Part shown: positions 16,511 through 24,384 of the stretch, piece after piece
How the letters are laid out: each line of letters opens with the position of its first letter
How positions within the stretch are numbered: position 1 is the first letter of the stretch
Assembly: GCA_902779395.1 (NCBI GenBank)
Contig: CACZBK010000031.1
Span: forward strand, 1 to 33,014
DNA from: an uncultured Lachnospiraceae bacterium
Lineage (GTDB): Bacteria; Bacillota; Clostridia; Lachnospirales; Lachnospiraceae
Direction: 5' to 3'
Length of the DNA stretch: 33,014 nucleotides
Made by a program: the position numbers and the translations under genes
Notes under the pieces: model-generated
The model's input: the letters and a program-made list of their open reading frames with translations, nothing else
The model's database searches: none
Told to the model about the DNA's origin: nothing

Positions 16511-17449
16511 TCACATACGTGCTAAGGATATGCCATAGGGATTCAGAGCATCCCTGTGGCTTTTTTTGATTATATCGCGGTATTTGGTGGGAGTCATGCC
16601 CATGAATTTTTTAAAGATGCGGTTATAGTAGCTGGCGTTATTAAAGCCGACCGCTTCGGAGAGGCTCTGCATGGTATCGGCGGAAGAGTCGCTTCGCTGC
16701 ATGCGCTTTGCAGATTCAAAGATCCGGTGGGTCAGCAGATAGTCGAAGGGGGATCCGCCTGTACTGCGTTTGAAGCAGCGACAGCATTCGCTTTTGCTGA
16801 CATGTATGCTGCCGGCGATATCGTCTAAGGTGATGGCTTTTGAGAAGTGGCTGTGAATGTAATCCATAGCATCCTTTACACGCTGCTCATCGGTCAGTGA
16901 ATGATCGTTTTCTTTTATCTGATCACCTGCATTTTCCAGCAGTTTAAGCCAGAGAGCACATAAGAGGCTCTTTGTCTGCAGCTCGTAGCCGTAGGCTTTG
17001 TTGAGGTTCACATCCAGTATGGTGTCAACATTTTCCAATGCCCTGCGCCCGTAGGCATCATCACGTTTTAATATCATGCAGGGAAGGGCAGCGGAATCCG
17101 TAAGAGGTGTGTAGTACTTGGCTGCGAGGAAAGAATCATCTTTTTCAAAAAGATATGCCGGGTGAAAGAGGATGGAGAGGATCACACAATCATGCTTTGG
17201 ATCAGCAGGCTTTATCGAGTGCAGACGGCCCTGGTTTATCCATATGGCGTTGCCCTCATTAAGCGTATACTCCTCTTCACCTATCTGAAATACGGCGCTG
17301 CCGCTGCGCAGCAGATCGATCTCCATGACATCATGCCAGTGAGTACGCACACTGTCCATGAACATCCTGTGCATGTCCACATAATAGACACCCACCGGAT
17401 AATCCATATTCGTATGTTCGAAATAGTCCTCAAAATTATCCTTAAGCAT
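16511..17449 (-). CDS. AraC-family transcriptional regulator
   Basis: A 312-residue regulator with an N-terminal cupin-like effector domain (about 15-150; THWHDVMEIDLLRSG matches the family) and a C-terminal pair of helix-turn-helix motifs (about 205-300; ITLDDIAGSIHVSKSECCRC and the conserved VGFNNASYYNRIFKKFMGMTPTKYR). The ligand is unknown, although this class often senses sugars. The gene is divergent from the flavin reductase-like gene and may control that operon. No ribosome site precedes the ATG, and the -10 lies so close that the mRNA may be leaderless. Its 3' end contains the terminator of the convergent gene. Confidence 0.92.
   Translation of the reverse strand: MLKDNFEDYFEHTNMDYPVGVYYVDMHRMFMDSVRTHWHDVMEIDLLRSGSAVFQIGEEEYTLNEGNAIWINQGRLHSIKPADPKHDCVILSILFHPAYLFEKDDSFLAAKYYTPLTDSAALPCMILKRDDAYGRRALENVDTILDVNLNKAYGYELQTKSLLCALWLKLLENAGDQIKENDHSLTDEQRVKDAMDYIHSHFSKAITLDDIAGSIHVSKSECCRCFKRSTGGSPFDYLLTHRIFESAKRMQRSDSSADTMQSLSEAVGFNNASYYNRIFKKFMGMTPTKYRDIIKKSHRDALNPYGISLARM
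16532..16567 (+). terminator. Terminator of the GGDEF gene, inside the convergent araC-type gene
   Basis: GCCATAGGGAT (16532-16542) pairs with ATCCCTGTGGC (16550-16560), 11 bp with one G-U, followed by seven T (16561-16567). It ends plus-strand transcripts but lies wholly within the last codons of the minus-strand regulator gene, whose stop is at 16511. Confidence 0.85.
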
Positions 17450-17455
17450 GCGCTT

Positions 17456-17484
17456 ATTATAGCATTAATGCGCTCTGCGGGCAA
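17456..17484 (-). promoter_or_regulatory. araC-type gene promoter with internal palindrome
   Basis: Read on the minus strand: TTGCCC (17484-17479), a 17-bp spacer and TATAAT (17461-17456), then six bases to the ATG. The expected start site falls at or next to the A of the ATG. The spacer contains the perfect palindrome GCATTAATGC (17462-17471), a possible operator. Confidence 0.55.
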
Positions 17485-17574
17485 ATCGGTGTACAGGAGG
17501 GGAGTGCTGTGGTATCATATTTTGTGTTTCGATATGATGAAAGCCGTTTATACGGCGGATATACGGAGGAAGAT

Positions 17575-18150
17575 ATGGCAAGAGAGTATTGGAAGCCTTC
17601 TAATATGCTTTATCCCGTGCCTGCGGTGCTGGTGTGCTGCAGGGACACCGACGGACGGGATAATGTGATGACTGCGGCCTGGGCAGGGACGATATGTTCC
17701 GATCCCGTGATGGTATCGGTTTCGATACGGAAGGAACGTTTCTCGTACGATATGATAAAACGAAGCGGGGAATTTACACTCTGCCTTACCACCGAAAAGA
17801 TGGCGAAGGCTGTGGATTATGTGGGAGTAAAGAGCGGAAGGGATATCGATAAATTTGCGCTTAAGGGTGATCTTAAGCTTACGAAGATACCATCGCAGAA
17901 AGTGAAGGCGCCCGGGGTGGCAGAAAGTCCGGTATGCCTGGAATGTGTGACGAAGCAGGTGATAGAACTCGGAAGCCATGATATGTTCGTAGCAGAGGTG
18001 GTCTGTACGAATGTTGATACTGAATACATGGACGAAAAGGGACGCTTTGATCTGTCTAAGGCAGGTCTTATGACATATTCTCATGGTGAATACTATGGGT
18101 TGGGAGAGTATCTGGGCAGGTTCGGGTACTCAGTAAAGAAGAAAAAATGA
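17575..18150 (+). CDS. Flavin reductase-like (FMN-binding) protein
   Basis: A 191-residue member of the flavin-reductase-like split-barrel family. WKPSNMLYPVPAVLVCC and the following VMTAAWAGTICSDPVMVSVSI fit the FMN-binding fold, and the C-terminal half contains MFVAEVVCTNVDTEYMD. Such proteins bind FMN and often act as NAD(P)H:flavin oxidoreductases; the electron acceptor here is unknown. ATG 17575 with GGAGG 5 nt upstream fits homologues. An in-frame GTG at 17509 also has a strong AGGAGGGG site and would add 22 residues that do not resemble the family. A DUF2804 gene follows closely. Confidence 0.85.
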   Translation: MAREYWKPSNMLYPVPAVLVCCRDTDGRDNVMTAAWAGTICSDPVMVSVSIRKERFSYDMIKRSGEFTLCLTTEKMAKAVDYVGVKSGRDIDKFALKGDLKLTKIPSQKVKAPGVAESPVCLECVTKQVIELGSHDMFVAEVVCTNVDTEYMDEKGRFDLSKAGLMTYSHGEYYGLGEYLGRFGYSVKKKK

Positions 18151-18166
18151 TAAGGGGGTAAATGTG

Positions 18167-19192
18167 ATGGGCAGAAATCATGAAGTGACCAAAGAACAGC
18201 CGTTACTTAATGCAGAGGGCAATATCAATGAGCCCGGATGGGCAAGAAAGCAGGTATGGCGGTATAACAGGAATGCCATAAAAGCACCGGCTTTCCGCAT
18301 AAAGGAATGGGATTATTATCTTGTGATGGGGCAGGGATTTGCAGCAGCCTTTACCGTATCGGATGACGGTTATATAGGACTTCAGTCGGTATCCTTCCTG
18401 CAGTGGGGCAATATGAACAGGCAGGATACCAGATCGCAGATCAACGGTTTTCCGATGGGGAGCATGAAGCTTCCAAAGGACTCATCGGAGGGGATAACAT
18501 GCTTTAAGGATAAGGATCTGAGGATCAGATTTGATGCGCTGAGCGGTGAAAGAAGGATACGCTGTGTTTATAATGACTTTGCAGACGGCAAGCCGCTTAA
18601 GTGTGACATACGTCTGGCACAGCCGGAAATGGATAGCATGGTGATCGCCACACCCTGGGACAAGGCAGGACACTTTTACTACAATCAGAAGATCAACACC
18701 ATGCGTGCATACGGTTATGTGATATTCGGTGATAAGAGATTTGTACTGGATCCGAGGACAGACTTCGGTACACTGGACTGGGGCAGAGGCGTATGGACCT
18801 ACGATAATACCTGGTACTGGGGATCGGGGAATGCCGATATAGACGGGCACAGCTTTGGCTTTAATATAGGTTACGGCTTCGGAAATACAAAGGCGGCATC
18901 GGAGAATGCACTGTTCTACGACGGAAAGGTGCATAAGCTGGACGATGTGGAGTTTCATATACCGGAGGATTCCTATATGAAACCCTGGGAGTTCACCTCC
19001 TCCGACGGACGATTCGAGGCAGACTTTACGCCGGTTATGGACCGCGAAGCCAATATGGATTTTAAAGTGATCATCTCCGACCAGCATCAGGTATTCGGCA
19101 GGATAAACGGAAAAGCTGTTCTTGACGACGGTACAGTGATAGAAATGAAGGATATGATGTGTTTTGCGGAGAAAGTTCATAATAAATACTGA
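18167..19192 (+). CDS. DUF2804 domain protein
   Basis: A 341-residue protein matching the recalled pattern of DUF2804, a family of unknown function with a probable beta-rich fold. Aromatic segments such as FDFGTLDWGRGVWTY-like (residues ~205-220) and NIGYGFGN are typical. There is no signal peptide or membrane segment, so it should be cytoplasmic. ATG 18167 has AAGGGGG 8 nt upstream; GTG 18164 is an alternative. It lies 16 nt after the flavin reductase-like gene and probably shares its transcript. Transcription may end at the hairpin at 19195-19231, which doubles as the next gene's promoter. Confidence 0.8.
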   Translation: MGRNHEVTKEQPLLNAEGNINEPGWARKQVWRYNRNAIKAPAFRIKEWDYYLVMGQGFAAAFTVSDDGYIGLQSVSFLQWGNMNRQDTRSQINGFPMGSMKLPKDSSEGITCFKDKDLRIRFDALSGERRIRCVYNDFADGKPLKCDIRLAQPEMDSMVIATPWDKAGHFYYNQKINTMRAYGYVIFGDKRFVLDPRTDFGTLDWGRGVWTYDNTWYWGSGNADIDGHSFGFNIGYGFGNTKAASENALFYDGKVHKLDDVEFHIPEDSYMKPWEFTSSDGRFEADFTPVMDREANMDFKVIISDQHQVFGRINGKAVLDDGTVIEMKDMMCFAEKVHNKY

Positions 19193-19194
19193 TC

Positions 19195-19234
19195 ATAATA
19201 TATGCTTGTCATTCCGGCAGGCATATATTATAAT
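19195..19234 (+). promoter_or_regulatory. Promoter of LRR protein 1, embedded in a hairpin
   Basis: TTGTCA (19206-19211), a 17-bp spacer and TATAAT (19229-19234) form a near-consensus promoter. The same bases form a 14- to 16-bp hairpin: 19195-19210 pairs with 19216-19231 with two G-U pairs and a 5-nt loop. The hairpin, followed by A/T-rich sequence, could end the DUF2804 transcript. Confidence 0.7.
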
Positions 19235-19268
19235 TCGTGAGTATTTTTTGTATTGAAAGGAGAAAACT

Positions 19269-21887
19269 ATGAAACGCAGAAGTGTAACACGGGCATTGGC
19301 ACTTGCAATGAGCCTGATAATGCTTTCGGGCGAGGCAATGCCTGCATTCGCTGCAGGGAGTGAGGGCAGTGGCACACAGATTGAGGAGACTGCGGCTTTA
19401 GAAGAGACGACTGAAGATGATGAGGAAGAAGCTGCCGCTGAAGAAAGTGTATCGGAGGACAGCGCGGTATCGGAAGATGCGGCTGTATCCGGAAATGAAG
19501 CTGTATCCGAAAACAAGGCGGTTTCAGAGAATGAGGCTGTTTCGGATAATGAGGCGGAAGAGGAAGAGGCTTCTGAAGAAGACAGTACCGAGGGTGATGA
19601 GGATGTACCTGAAGAGGAGATATCTGAAGCAACACCTGACAGTGATTTTCAGTGGAACGGAAATATCATAACCAAATATGTCGGAGCAGCTACTGAAGTT
19701 GTAATTCCGGCCAGGGCTATTGAGATCGGAGAGAATTCCTTCAAAGGGTCGGCTGTAACTACGGTTACTTTTGAAAAAGCCGAGAATCTTGTGACCATAG
19801 GACCTTATGCATTTAATGGGTGTGTAAATCTTAAGGGTTTTGTAATACCTTCTGCTGTACGGAAGATCGGTGGACATGCATTTGAAGGATGTACATCGAT
19901 TACCGAGATAACTTTTCCCGATGGCGTAATATTGGATGGGGATGCAGCATTTAAAAATTGTACTTCTTTGACTACCGTAAAGAATGTAACAGGGGGCATA
20001 GTATTCAATTCGAGAGATCTGTTTAAAAAGCCTACATTTGAAGGATGCAGCGCTCTGACCGTGATCGGGTTTGCACCCGGGATCAATAAGATCCCGGCCG
20101 AGCTTTTTAACGGCTGTATAGCTTTAAGGAGTGTTACCATACCCGGATCAGTAAGTAATATAGAAAAATACGCATTTTATGGCTGTTCGGCCCTTACGGA
20201 TTTTTATTTTGAAAGCTCAAATAATCTCACGGAAATAGGGGATTATGCTTTTAGTGAAAGTATCAGTCTGAGAAATTTTGCCATACCGTCAAGCGTAAAG
20301 CGTATAGGCGGGCATGCATTTGAAGGCTGTTCATCACTCACTGAGATCACTCTCCCCACAAATGTATTACTGAATGGAGATGCAACATTTAAAAACTGTT
20401 CTTCCCTGGCTGCCGTAAAGAATATAACCGGAGGTATAGTATTCAAGTCGAGAGATCTGTTTAAGAAGCCGCCGTTTGAGGGATGTACTGCTTTGTCTAA
20501 TCTGGAGTTCAGTTCCAAAATGACTAAGATCCCAGCAGATCTCTTTGAAAAGTGTGTGAGTATCCGCAGCATTACTATACCAAACAGTGTAAAGACTATC
20601 GGAGCCAATGCCTTTAACGGATGTACTGCTCTCAGAGAGATACATTTACCTTCAAAACTGAAAAAAGTGAAGGAAAGTGCATTTAAAGATTGTATTAGTA
20701 TAACTGAAGTGTATTATGGCGGTAAGTCTTCCAGAGATAAGATAAAAAGGGCCAGTGAAAAGAATAATGATCCTCTCTTTGCAGTGGAATGGATAAAAGA
20801 AAACAGATTGAATGAACCGGCAACCGGCGAACTTACAGTGAACGGTGTTAAGGTCAGCTCGCTCAAGGCGGCTTTTAAGCTGATGAATGATAAAGAGACG
20901 AGATACGTGATAGAGCTGCAGAGCGATCTTAAGGGTGAAAAGAATCTGACAATACCAAAGAGCGCAAAATCCGTTACCATAAACGGTAACGGGCATGTTG
21001 TAGAGATCACCGGCAGCAAGCTTACATCCAATGCGCTGCTTTTTATCGGTAATGTAAGGTTCCGTACAACAGATAAAAAGGGAAAACCCTGCAAGTTTAC
21101 GATCAATGCCAAGGAGGGGATGGCTGTTAATCTGGGTGTAAGTTTTGATACAGCATCTACTATAGTCAGATCAGCTGAGGGGGTGACTGTTTCCGGCGTG
21201 CTGGAGGCAAAAAGTATCAGCTGCAAGCAGCTAAGCATAGCCGGTACCCTGAAGGCTGTTAAGGATTGCAATATAAGCGTAAAGAAAAGGTTATACGGAG
21301 AGGGCGGAGCGATAGAGCTTGCAGAAGGCTTTAAGCCGATCAAGATCAGTGGCATAGTTGAAGGAAAGGTAAAGTTTACAGGTGCAAAGCAGGCAGAAGG
21401 AACACAGATACTCAAGACATCCGCAAAGAAGGTAAGAGAAGATATCCTGATGTCATCATTTGATGTGAGCGGCATAAATACTTCTGCTATCGGTGCACAT
21501 CTGTATTATAATAATGGCAAGGCATGTATCTTTCCTGATGCCGTAAGCTTTAACGGAAGAGCTTATGGTACATGGAAATCTGCTGTAGCCGCTATGAACG
21601 CTGCACAGAAGGAAGCGAAGAAGAACAAGACAAAAGCATCATTCAATGTGTACTTAAATACGGATGTAGATCTGAACGGTAAGTTCCTGCTTCCCAAGAA
21701 GGGCTATGAGAGTATAACCATTAACGGCGGCGGGCACAGCATGAAGTTTACAAGTGATATTACCCTGACCGGAAATACTGATTTTGCCGGAGTTGTCCTG
21801 ATAAAAGTAAACAAGAAGGGTGAGCAGGTTAAAGGTAAGATAAAGAAGGGTAAGTTCACCCTTACCGGAGCGGGAGAGACATTCTGA
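19269..21887 (+). CDS. Secreted BspA-type leucine-rich-repeat surface protein 1
   Basis: An 872-residue exported protein. A signal peptide (1-29) ends near PAFA-AG. An acidic Ser/Val-rich linker (about 30-125) repeats units like AVSENE. LRR_5/BspA-type repeats (about 135-500) show I-P-x-S-V-x-x-I-G-x-x-A-F-x-G-C consensus units. The C-terminal region (about 520-872) contains two related modules with the theme V-T-I-N-G-N-G-H, suggesting beta-helical structure. No LPxTG motif, SLH domain or C-terminal membrane anchor is seen, so the means of attachment is unknown. BspA-like LRRs often mediate adhesion. AAAGGAG precedes the ATG. A paralogue lies at 28109-30937, and both end in Glu-Thr-Phe. Confidence 0.9.
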   Translation: MKRRSVTRALALAMSLIMLSGEAMPAFAAGSEGSGTQIEETAALEETTEDDEEEAAAEESVSEDSAVSEDAAVSGNEAVSENKAVSENEAVSDNEAEEEEASEEDSTEGDEDVPEEEISEATPDSDFQWNGNIITKYVGAATEVVIPARAIEIGENSFKGSAVTTVTFEKAENLVTIGPYAFNGCVNLKGFVIPSAVRKIGGHAFEGCTSITEITFPDGVILDGDAAFKNCTSLTTVKNVTGGIVFNSRDLFKKPTFEGCSALTVIGFAPGINKIPAELFNGCIALRSVTIPGSVSNIEKYAFYGCSALTDFYFESSNNLTEIGDYAFSESISLRNFAIPSSVKRIGGHAFEGCSSLTEITLPTNVLLNGDATFKNCSSLAAVKNITGGIVFKSRDLFKKPPFEGCTALSNLEFSSKMTKIPADLFEKCVSIRSITIPNSVKTIGANAFNGCTALREIHLPSKLKKVKESAFKDCISITEVYYGGKSSRDKIKRASEKNNDPLFAVEWIKENRLNEPATGELTVNGVKVSSLKAAFKLMNDKETRYVIELQSDLKGEKNLTIPKSAKSVTINGNGHVVEITGSKLTSNALLFIGNVRFRTTDKKGKPCKFTINAKEGMAVNLGVSFDTASTIVRSAEGVTVSGVLEAKSISCKQLSIAGTLKAVKDCNISVKKRLYGEGGAIELAEGFKPIKISGIVEGKVKFTGAKQAEGTQILKTSAKKVREDILMSSFDVSGINTSAIGAHLYYNNGKACIFPDAVSFNGRAYGTWKSAVAAMNAAQKEAKKNKTKASFNVYLNTDVDLNGKFLLPKKGYESITINGGGHSMKFTSDITLTGNTDFAGVVLIKVNKKGEQVKGKIKKGKFTLTGAGETF
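19839..20640 (+). repeat. 438-bp tandem super-repeat within LRR gene 1
   Basis: Residues 191-336 and those from 337 onward are close copies (146-residue period): IPSAVRKIGGHAFEGC corresponds to IPSSVKRIGGHAFEGC, and NSRDLFKKPTFEGC to KSRDLFKKPPFEGC. The DNA is also visibly similar, consistent with internal duplication. Confidence 0.85.
20826..21887 (+). repeat. Paralogous 3' segment, copy 1 (partner 29881-30937)
   Basis: The last ~350 codons of both LRR genes are clearly homologous in protein and partly in DNA, in direct orientation about 9 kb apart. They could support recombination that deletes or amplifies the XRE-methyltransferase, hydrolase and ABC genes between them. Confidence 0.6.
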
Positions 21888-21903
21888 AAGCATCAGAACA
21901 AAA

Positions 21904-22992
21904 ATGAGATTATACATCAAAGAATTAAGAGAAGAGAAGGGACTGACACAGAAGGAGCTTGCCGATCTGTGTCATGTCTCTTTTCAGACCATAAGCAAAT
22001 GGGAAAATGGTATCAATTATCCGGATATCACACATATCCCCAGGCTCAGTGATATATTCGGCGTGAGCGCCGATGTGATACTGGGCCTGGTTCCTTTTGA
22101 GAATAAGGACGAGCGAAAAAAATATGATGAGGCAGAATTCTGGGCGGACAAAAGAGATGTCGTTAAGATCTGGAAGAACCTCTATTGGAATGATGATTAT
22201 TTTAAATTCTTTATAAAAGATGTGCTGGGATTTCGTAAAGCGGTTAAGGTTTTGGACTTCGGCTGCGGCTACGGATTCCTGGGAATGAAGATGCTTCCGC
22301 TTTTGCCAAAGGGCAGCAGTTATACCGGGATAGAGCTGGACAGATCGCAGACAGAAGAAGCGGAAGGTTATTTTTCAAAAACAGATTATGCTTATCGTTT
22401 TATCTGTGAGGATATGTATGATTATGAGCCGGATGAAAAATATGATCTGGCAGTCGCATTATTTCTGATCTCTTATCTTCCCGAACCTGAAAAGCTTATA
22501 AGGAAAATGAAAGCTTCATTAAAACCCGGCGGTATGATACTGCTTATGGATGCAAATATGGAAGTGGAACAGGCAGGTTTTTATTCGGGAGCCGAAGCGC
22601 AGGATGAAGGCATGCGCAGGATAGATATGATCCCTTTGTGGGAATATGAATTCACTCATAAAGAGCGTGACTACCGAATGGCAACGAAGCTTCCCTATCT
22701 GCTTAAGCAGGAAGGATTTACCCGGCTGCAGGCCAGGATAAGCGATCAGGTAGTGATATATGAGCCGGCAGATCCCGATAAGAAAAAACTCGGAGACATG
22801 CTCAGATTCGTATATTCAAAAGAAGATTTTGTTAAGGAAGGTGCGGAATATTTTCTGAAACGCGGGTACAGCAGGCAGCAGGCGGAAGATATGACTGAGT
22901 ATTTTAAGCGTATGCATGAATATCTGGATTCACAGGAGTCCATAGCAGTAAAAACATCGGGCGTATATTTTGTATACGGCTGCCTTAGGTGA
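21904..22992 (+). CDS. XRE-family HTH fused to SAM-dependent methyltransferase
   Basis: A 362-residue fusion. Residues 1-65 form an XRE/Cro helix-turn-helix (GLTQKELADLCHVSFQTISK, WENGINYPDI). From about 85 onward lies a class I methyltransferase whose motif I is VLDFGCGYGFLGMKM, with LKPGGMILLMDAN matching the later strand. Proteins of this layout are known in Firmicutes but substrates are generally unknown. It starts 16 nt after LRR gene 1, without a recognisable ribosome site or terminator between them, which is odd. Its stop overlaps a GTG of the hydrolase frame, whose likelier ATG is 15 nt further on. It may regulate the following cassette. Confidence 0.87.
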   Translation: MRLYIKELREEKGLTQKELADLCHVSFQTISKWENGINYPDITHIPRLSDIFGVSADVILGLVPFENKDERKKYDEAEFWADKRDVVKIWKNLYWNDDYFKFFIKDVLGFRKAVKVLDFGCGYGFLGMKMLPLLPKGSSYTGIELDRSQTEEAEGYFSKTDYAYRFICEDMYDYEPDEKYDLAVALFLISYLPEPEKLIRKMKASLKPGGMILLMDANMEVEQAGFYSGAEAQDEGMRRIDMIPLWEYEFTHKERDYRMATKLPYLLKQEGFTRLQARISDQVVIYEPADPDKKKLGDMLRFVYSKEDFVKEGAEYFLKRGYSRQQAEDMTEYFKRMHEYLDSQESIAVKTSGVYFVYGCLR

Positions 22993-23006
22993 ATGAGGGT
23001 TCATGT

Positions 23007-24215
23007 ATGGAGCGAAGTAATGAGTCTTATGTCAGATGCGCAGAATGTGATGCTCCGCCGGAAGATGTGGCGTATGATGCAAAGTGCCTGGACCAGCTGA
23101 ACAGCCATCTGCAGAGCCTGATAGATGAAGGCAGGATACGCTCAGGCAGTTACTGTCTGTGGCGTCATGGGAAAGTATTTGCGGATGCTGCGATGGGAAG
23201 CATAGCCTGTGAGTGGATGGGCAATACGGAATTTAAGCCGGATACGCTTTTTGAAATACAGTCGGTTGGCAAAGCTATCACGGCAATAGCTGTGCTTACG
23301 CTTTTGGATGACAGACTTTTATATCTTGATCAGCCGGTTGCGGAACTGATAAAGGAATTTGATACCGGAGATTTTAAGAAGATAACGATAAAGCATCTGC
23401 TTACGCATACCTCCGGGTTATGTGCTCTGGACGGAAGCTATCCTCAGGATGAGCGCAGATGGTGGGATCACATGGATCCGGCAGATCCCGCAAACAGCTG
23501 GCTTTCTGCCCTGGTTAAGACAGGCCTGCATGCGGCTCCGGGAGAAAAATGGATCTATTCTACCGCGGCATATCTGCTGCTTGGTGAAGTGATAAAGCGT
23601 CTGTCCGGGATAGAAGCAGAAAGATATATATATGAGAAGATCTTAAAGCCCTGCGAAATGTTTGATACGCACTGGAGAAAGGATGCAACGCATGGGCAGC
23701 TTAAGCGTTACAATATCGCAAACGAGACAGATATAGCCATGGCCGAAAGATATGACTTCCTTGGGGAGAGAGCCCTGGCAGCACCAACTTATCAGACCTG
23801 GCCCGGGATACCCGATACTGCAGGCGGGGAGATGTCCACCTGCCGTGAGATGATGCATCTGGCAGAGATGATACTGCGTGACGGCATGTACAGAGGAAAG
23901 CGTGTTATCGGAAAAGATGCGATCTCTTTATTGTGGACTGATATGCTGCCTTACGATATCAGGGCGGTATCTTACGGTAATGATTCGAGGATCCGGTACG
24001 GGGCGGGAATGTGTATATATTCTTCGGATTATGATAAGGATCAGATATTGTCGGAAGGAACCATTTATCATGAAGGCGCCGGAACGAGCGTGTTCTTAGC
24101 CGACAGGCAGGAAGACTTTGCAGCTATGTTTCAGACCAGTTTCTGTAAAGAGTTTGACTGGGATGCGCGGGCTGTAAAAGAAGTAGCAACGATCATCCAT
24201 TCGGGGATATTGTAA
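23007..24215 (+). CDS. Class C beta-lactamase-like serine hydrolase
   Basis: A 402-residue member of the beta-lactamase/DD-peptidase-like serine hydrolase family (esterase EstB-type). The nucleophile motif S-V-G-K is at S86-K89. The second motif reads Y184-S-T, where Y-x-N is usual in true beta-lactamases. A C-terminal H-E-G (H355) takes the place of K-T-G. LLTHTSGL and AYLLLGEVIKRLSG are characteristic. No signal peptide is seen, so it is probably cytoplasmic and unlikely to give antibiotic resistance. The start is ATG 23007, 7 nt after GAGGG; GTG 22989 overlaps the upstream stop. A terminator follows at 24240-24277. Confidence 0.88.
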   Translation: MERSNESYVRCAECDAPPEDVAYDAKCLDQLNSHLQSLIDEGRIRSGSYCLWRHGKVFADAAMGSIACEWMGNTEFKPDTLFEIQSVGKAITAIAVLTLLDDRLLYLDQPVAELIKEFDTGDFKKITIKHLLTHTSGLCALDGSYPQDERRWWDHMDPADPANSWLSALVKTGLHAAPGEKWIYSTAAYLLLGEVIKRLSGIEAERYIYEKILKPCEMFDTHWRKDATHGQLKRYNIANETDIAMAERYDFLGERALAAPTYQTWPGIPDTAGGEMSTCREMMHLAEMILRDGMYRGKRVIGKDAISLLWTDMLPYDIRAVSYGNDSRIRYGAGMCIYSSDYDKDQILSEGTIYHEGAGTSVFLADRQEDFAAMFQTSFCKEFDWDARAVKEVATIIHSGIL

Positions 24216-24239
24216 AGATCTATAGAGTAAAGTGTTTTG

Positions 24240-24277
24240 AAAACCAAGGGGAAAACCAGGTCCGTCCCCTTGGTTTT
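24240..24277 (+). terminator. Strong terminator after the serine hydrolase gene
   Basis: AAAACCAAGGGG (24240-24251) pairs perfectly with CCCCTTGGTTTT (24266-24277), a 12-bp stem with a 14-nt loop. The A-rich left and T-rich right flanks would let it work in both directions. Confidence 0.85.
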
Positions 24278-24298
24278 CTGTTGTCTCAGAAACTTCAG

Positions 24299-24315
24299 TT
24301 CGCCCGCCGGGCGAA
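24299..24315. repeat. GC-rich inverted repeat upstream of the ABC pair
   Basis: TTCGCCC and GGGCGAA surround a 3-nt spacer in the gap between the terminator and the first ABC gene. It lies in the likely promoter/5' region of that gene and could be an operator or a leader hairpin. No convincing promoter hexamers were found near it. Confidence 0.45.
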
Positions 24316-24384
24316 TCGTTCTCGTGAATGCCGTTATTGGAAGTACAGGCATATGGGAATAATATTTTTGTGGAGGTGGAGCCT

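Noticed and set aside
19839-20640. CRISPR array or satellite repeat
   Set aside because: The repetition is in coding sequence with a period divisible by three and corresponds to protein LRR units.
20714-21475. Minus-strand open frame of 253 codons inside LRR gene 1
   Set aside because: It is the antisense shadow of the conserved C-terminal region, whose plus-strand frame is supported by a paralogue.
23007-24215. Antibiotic-resistance beta-lactamase
   Set aside because: No signal peptide, and the second and third motifs (Y-S-T, H-E-G) are those of esterase-like relatives rather than of true class C enzymes.
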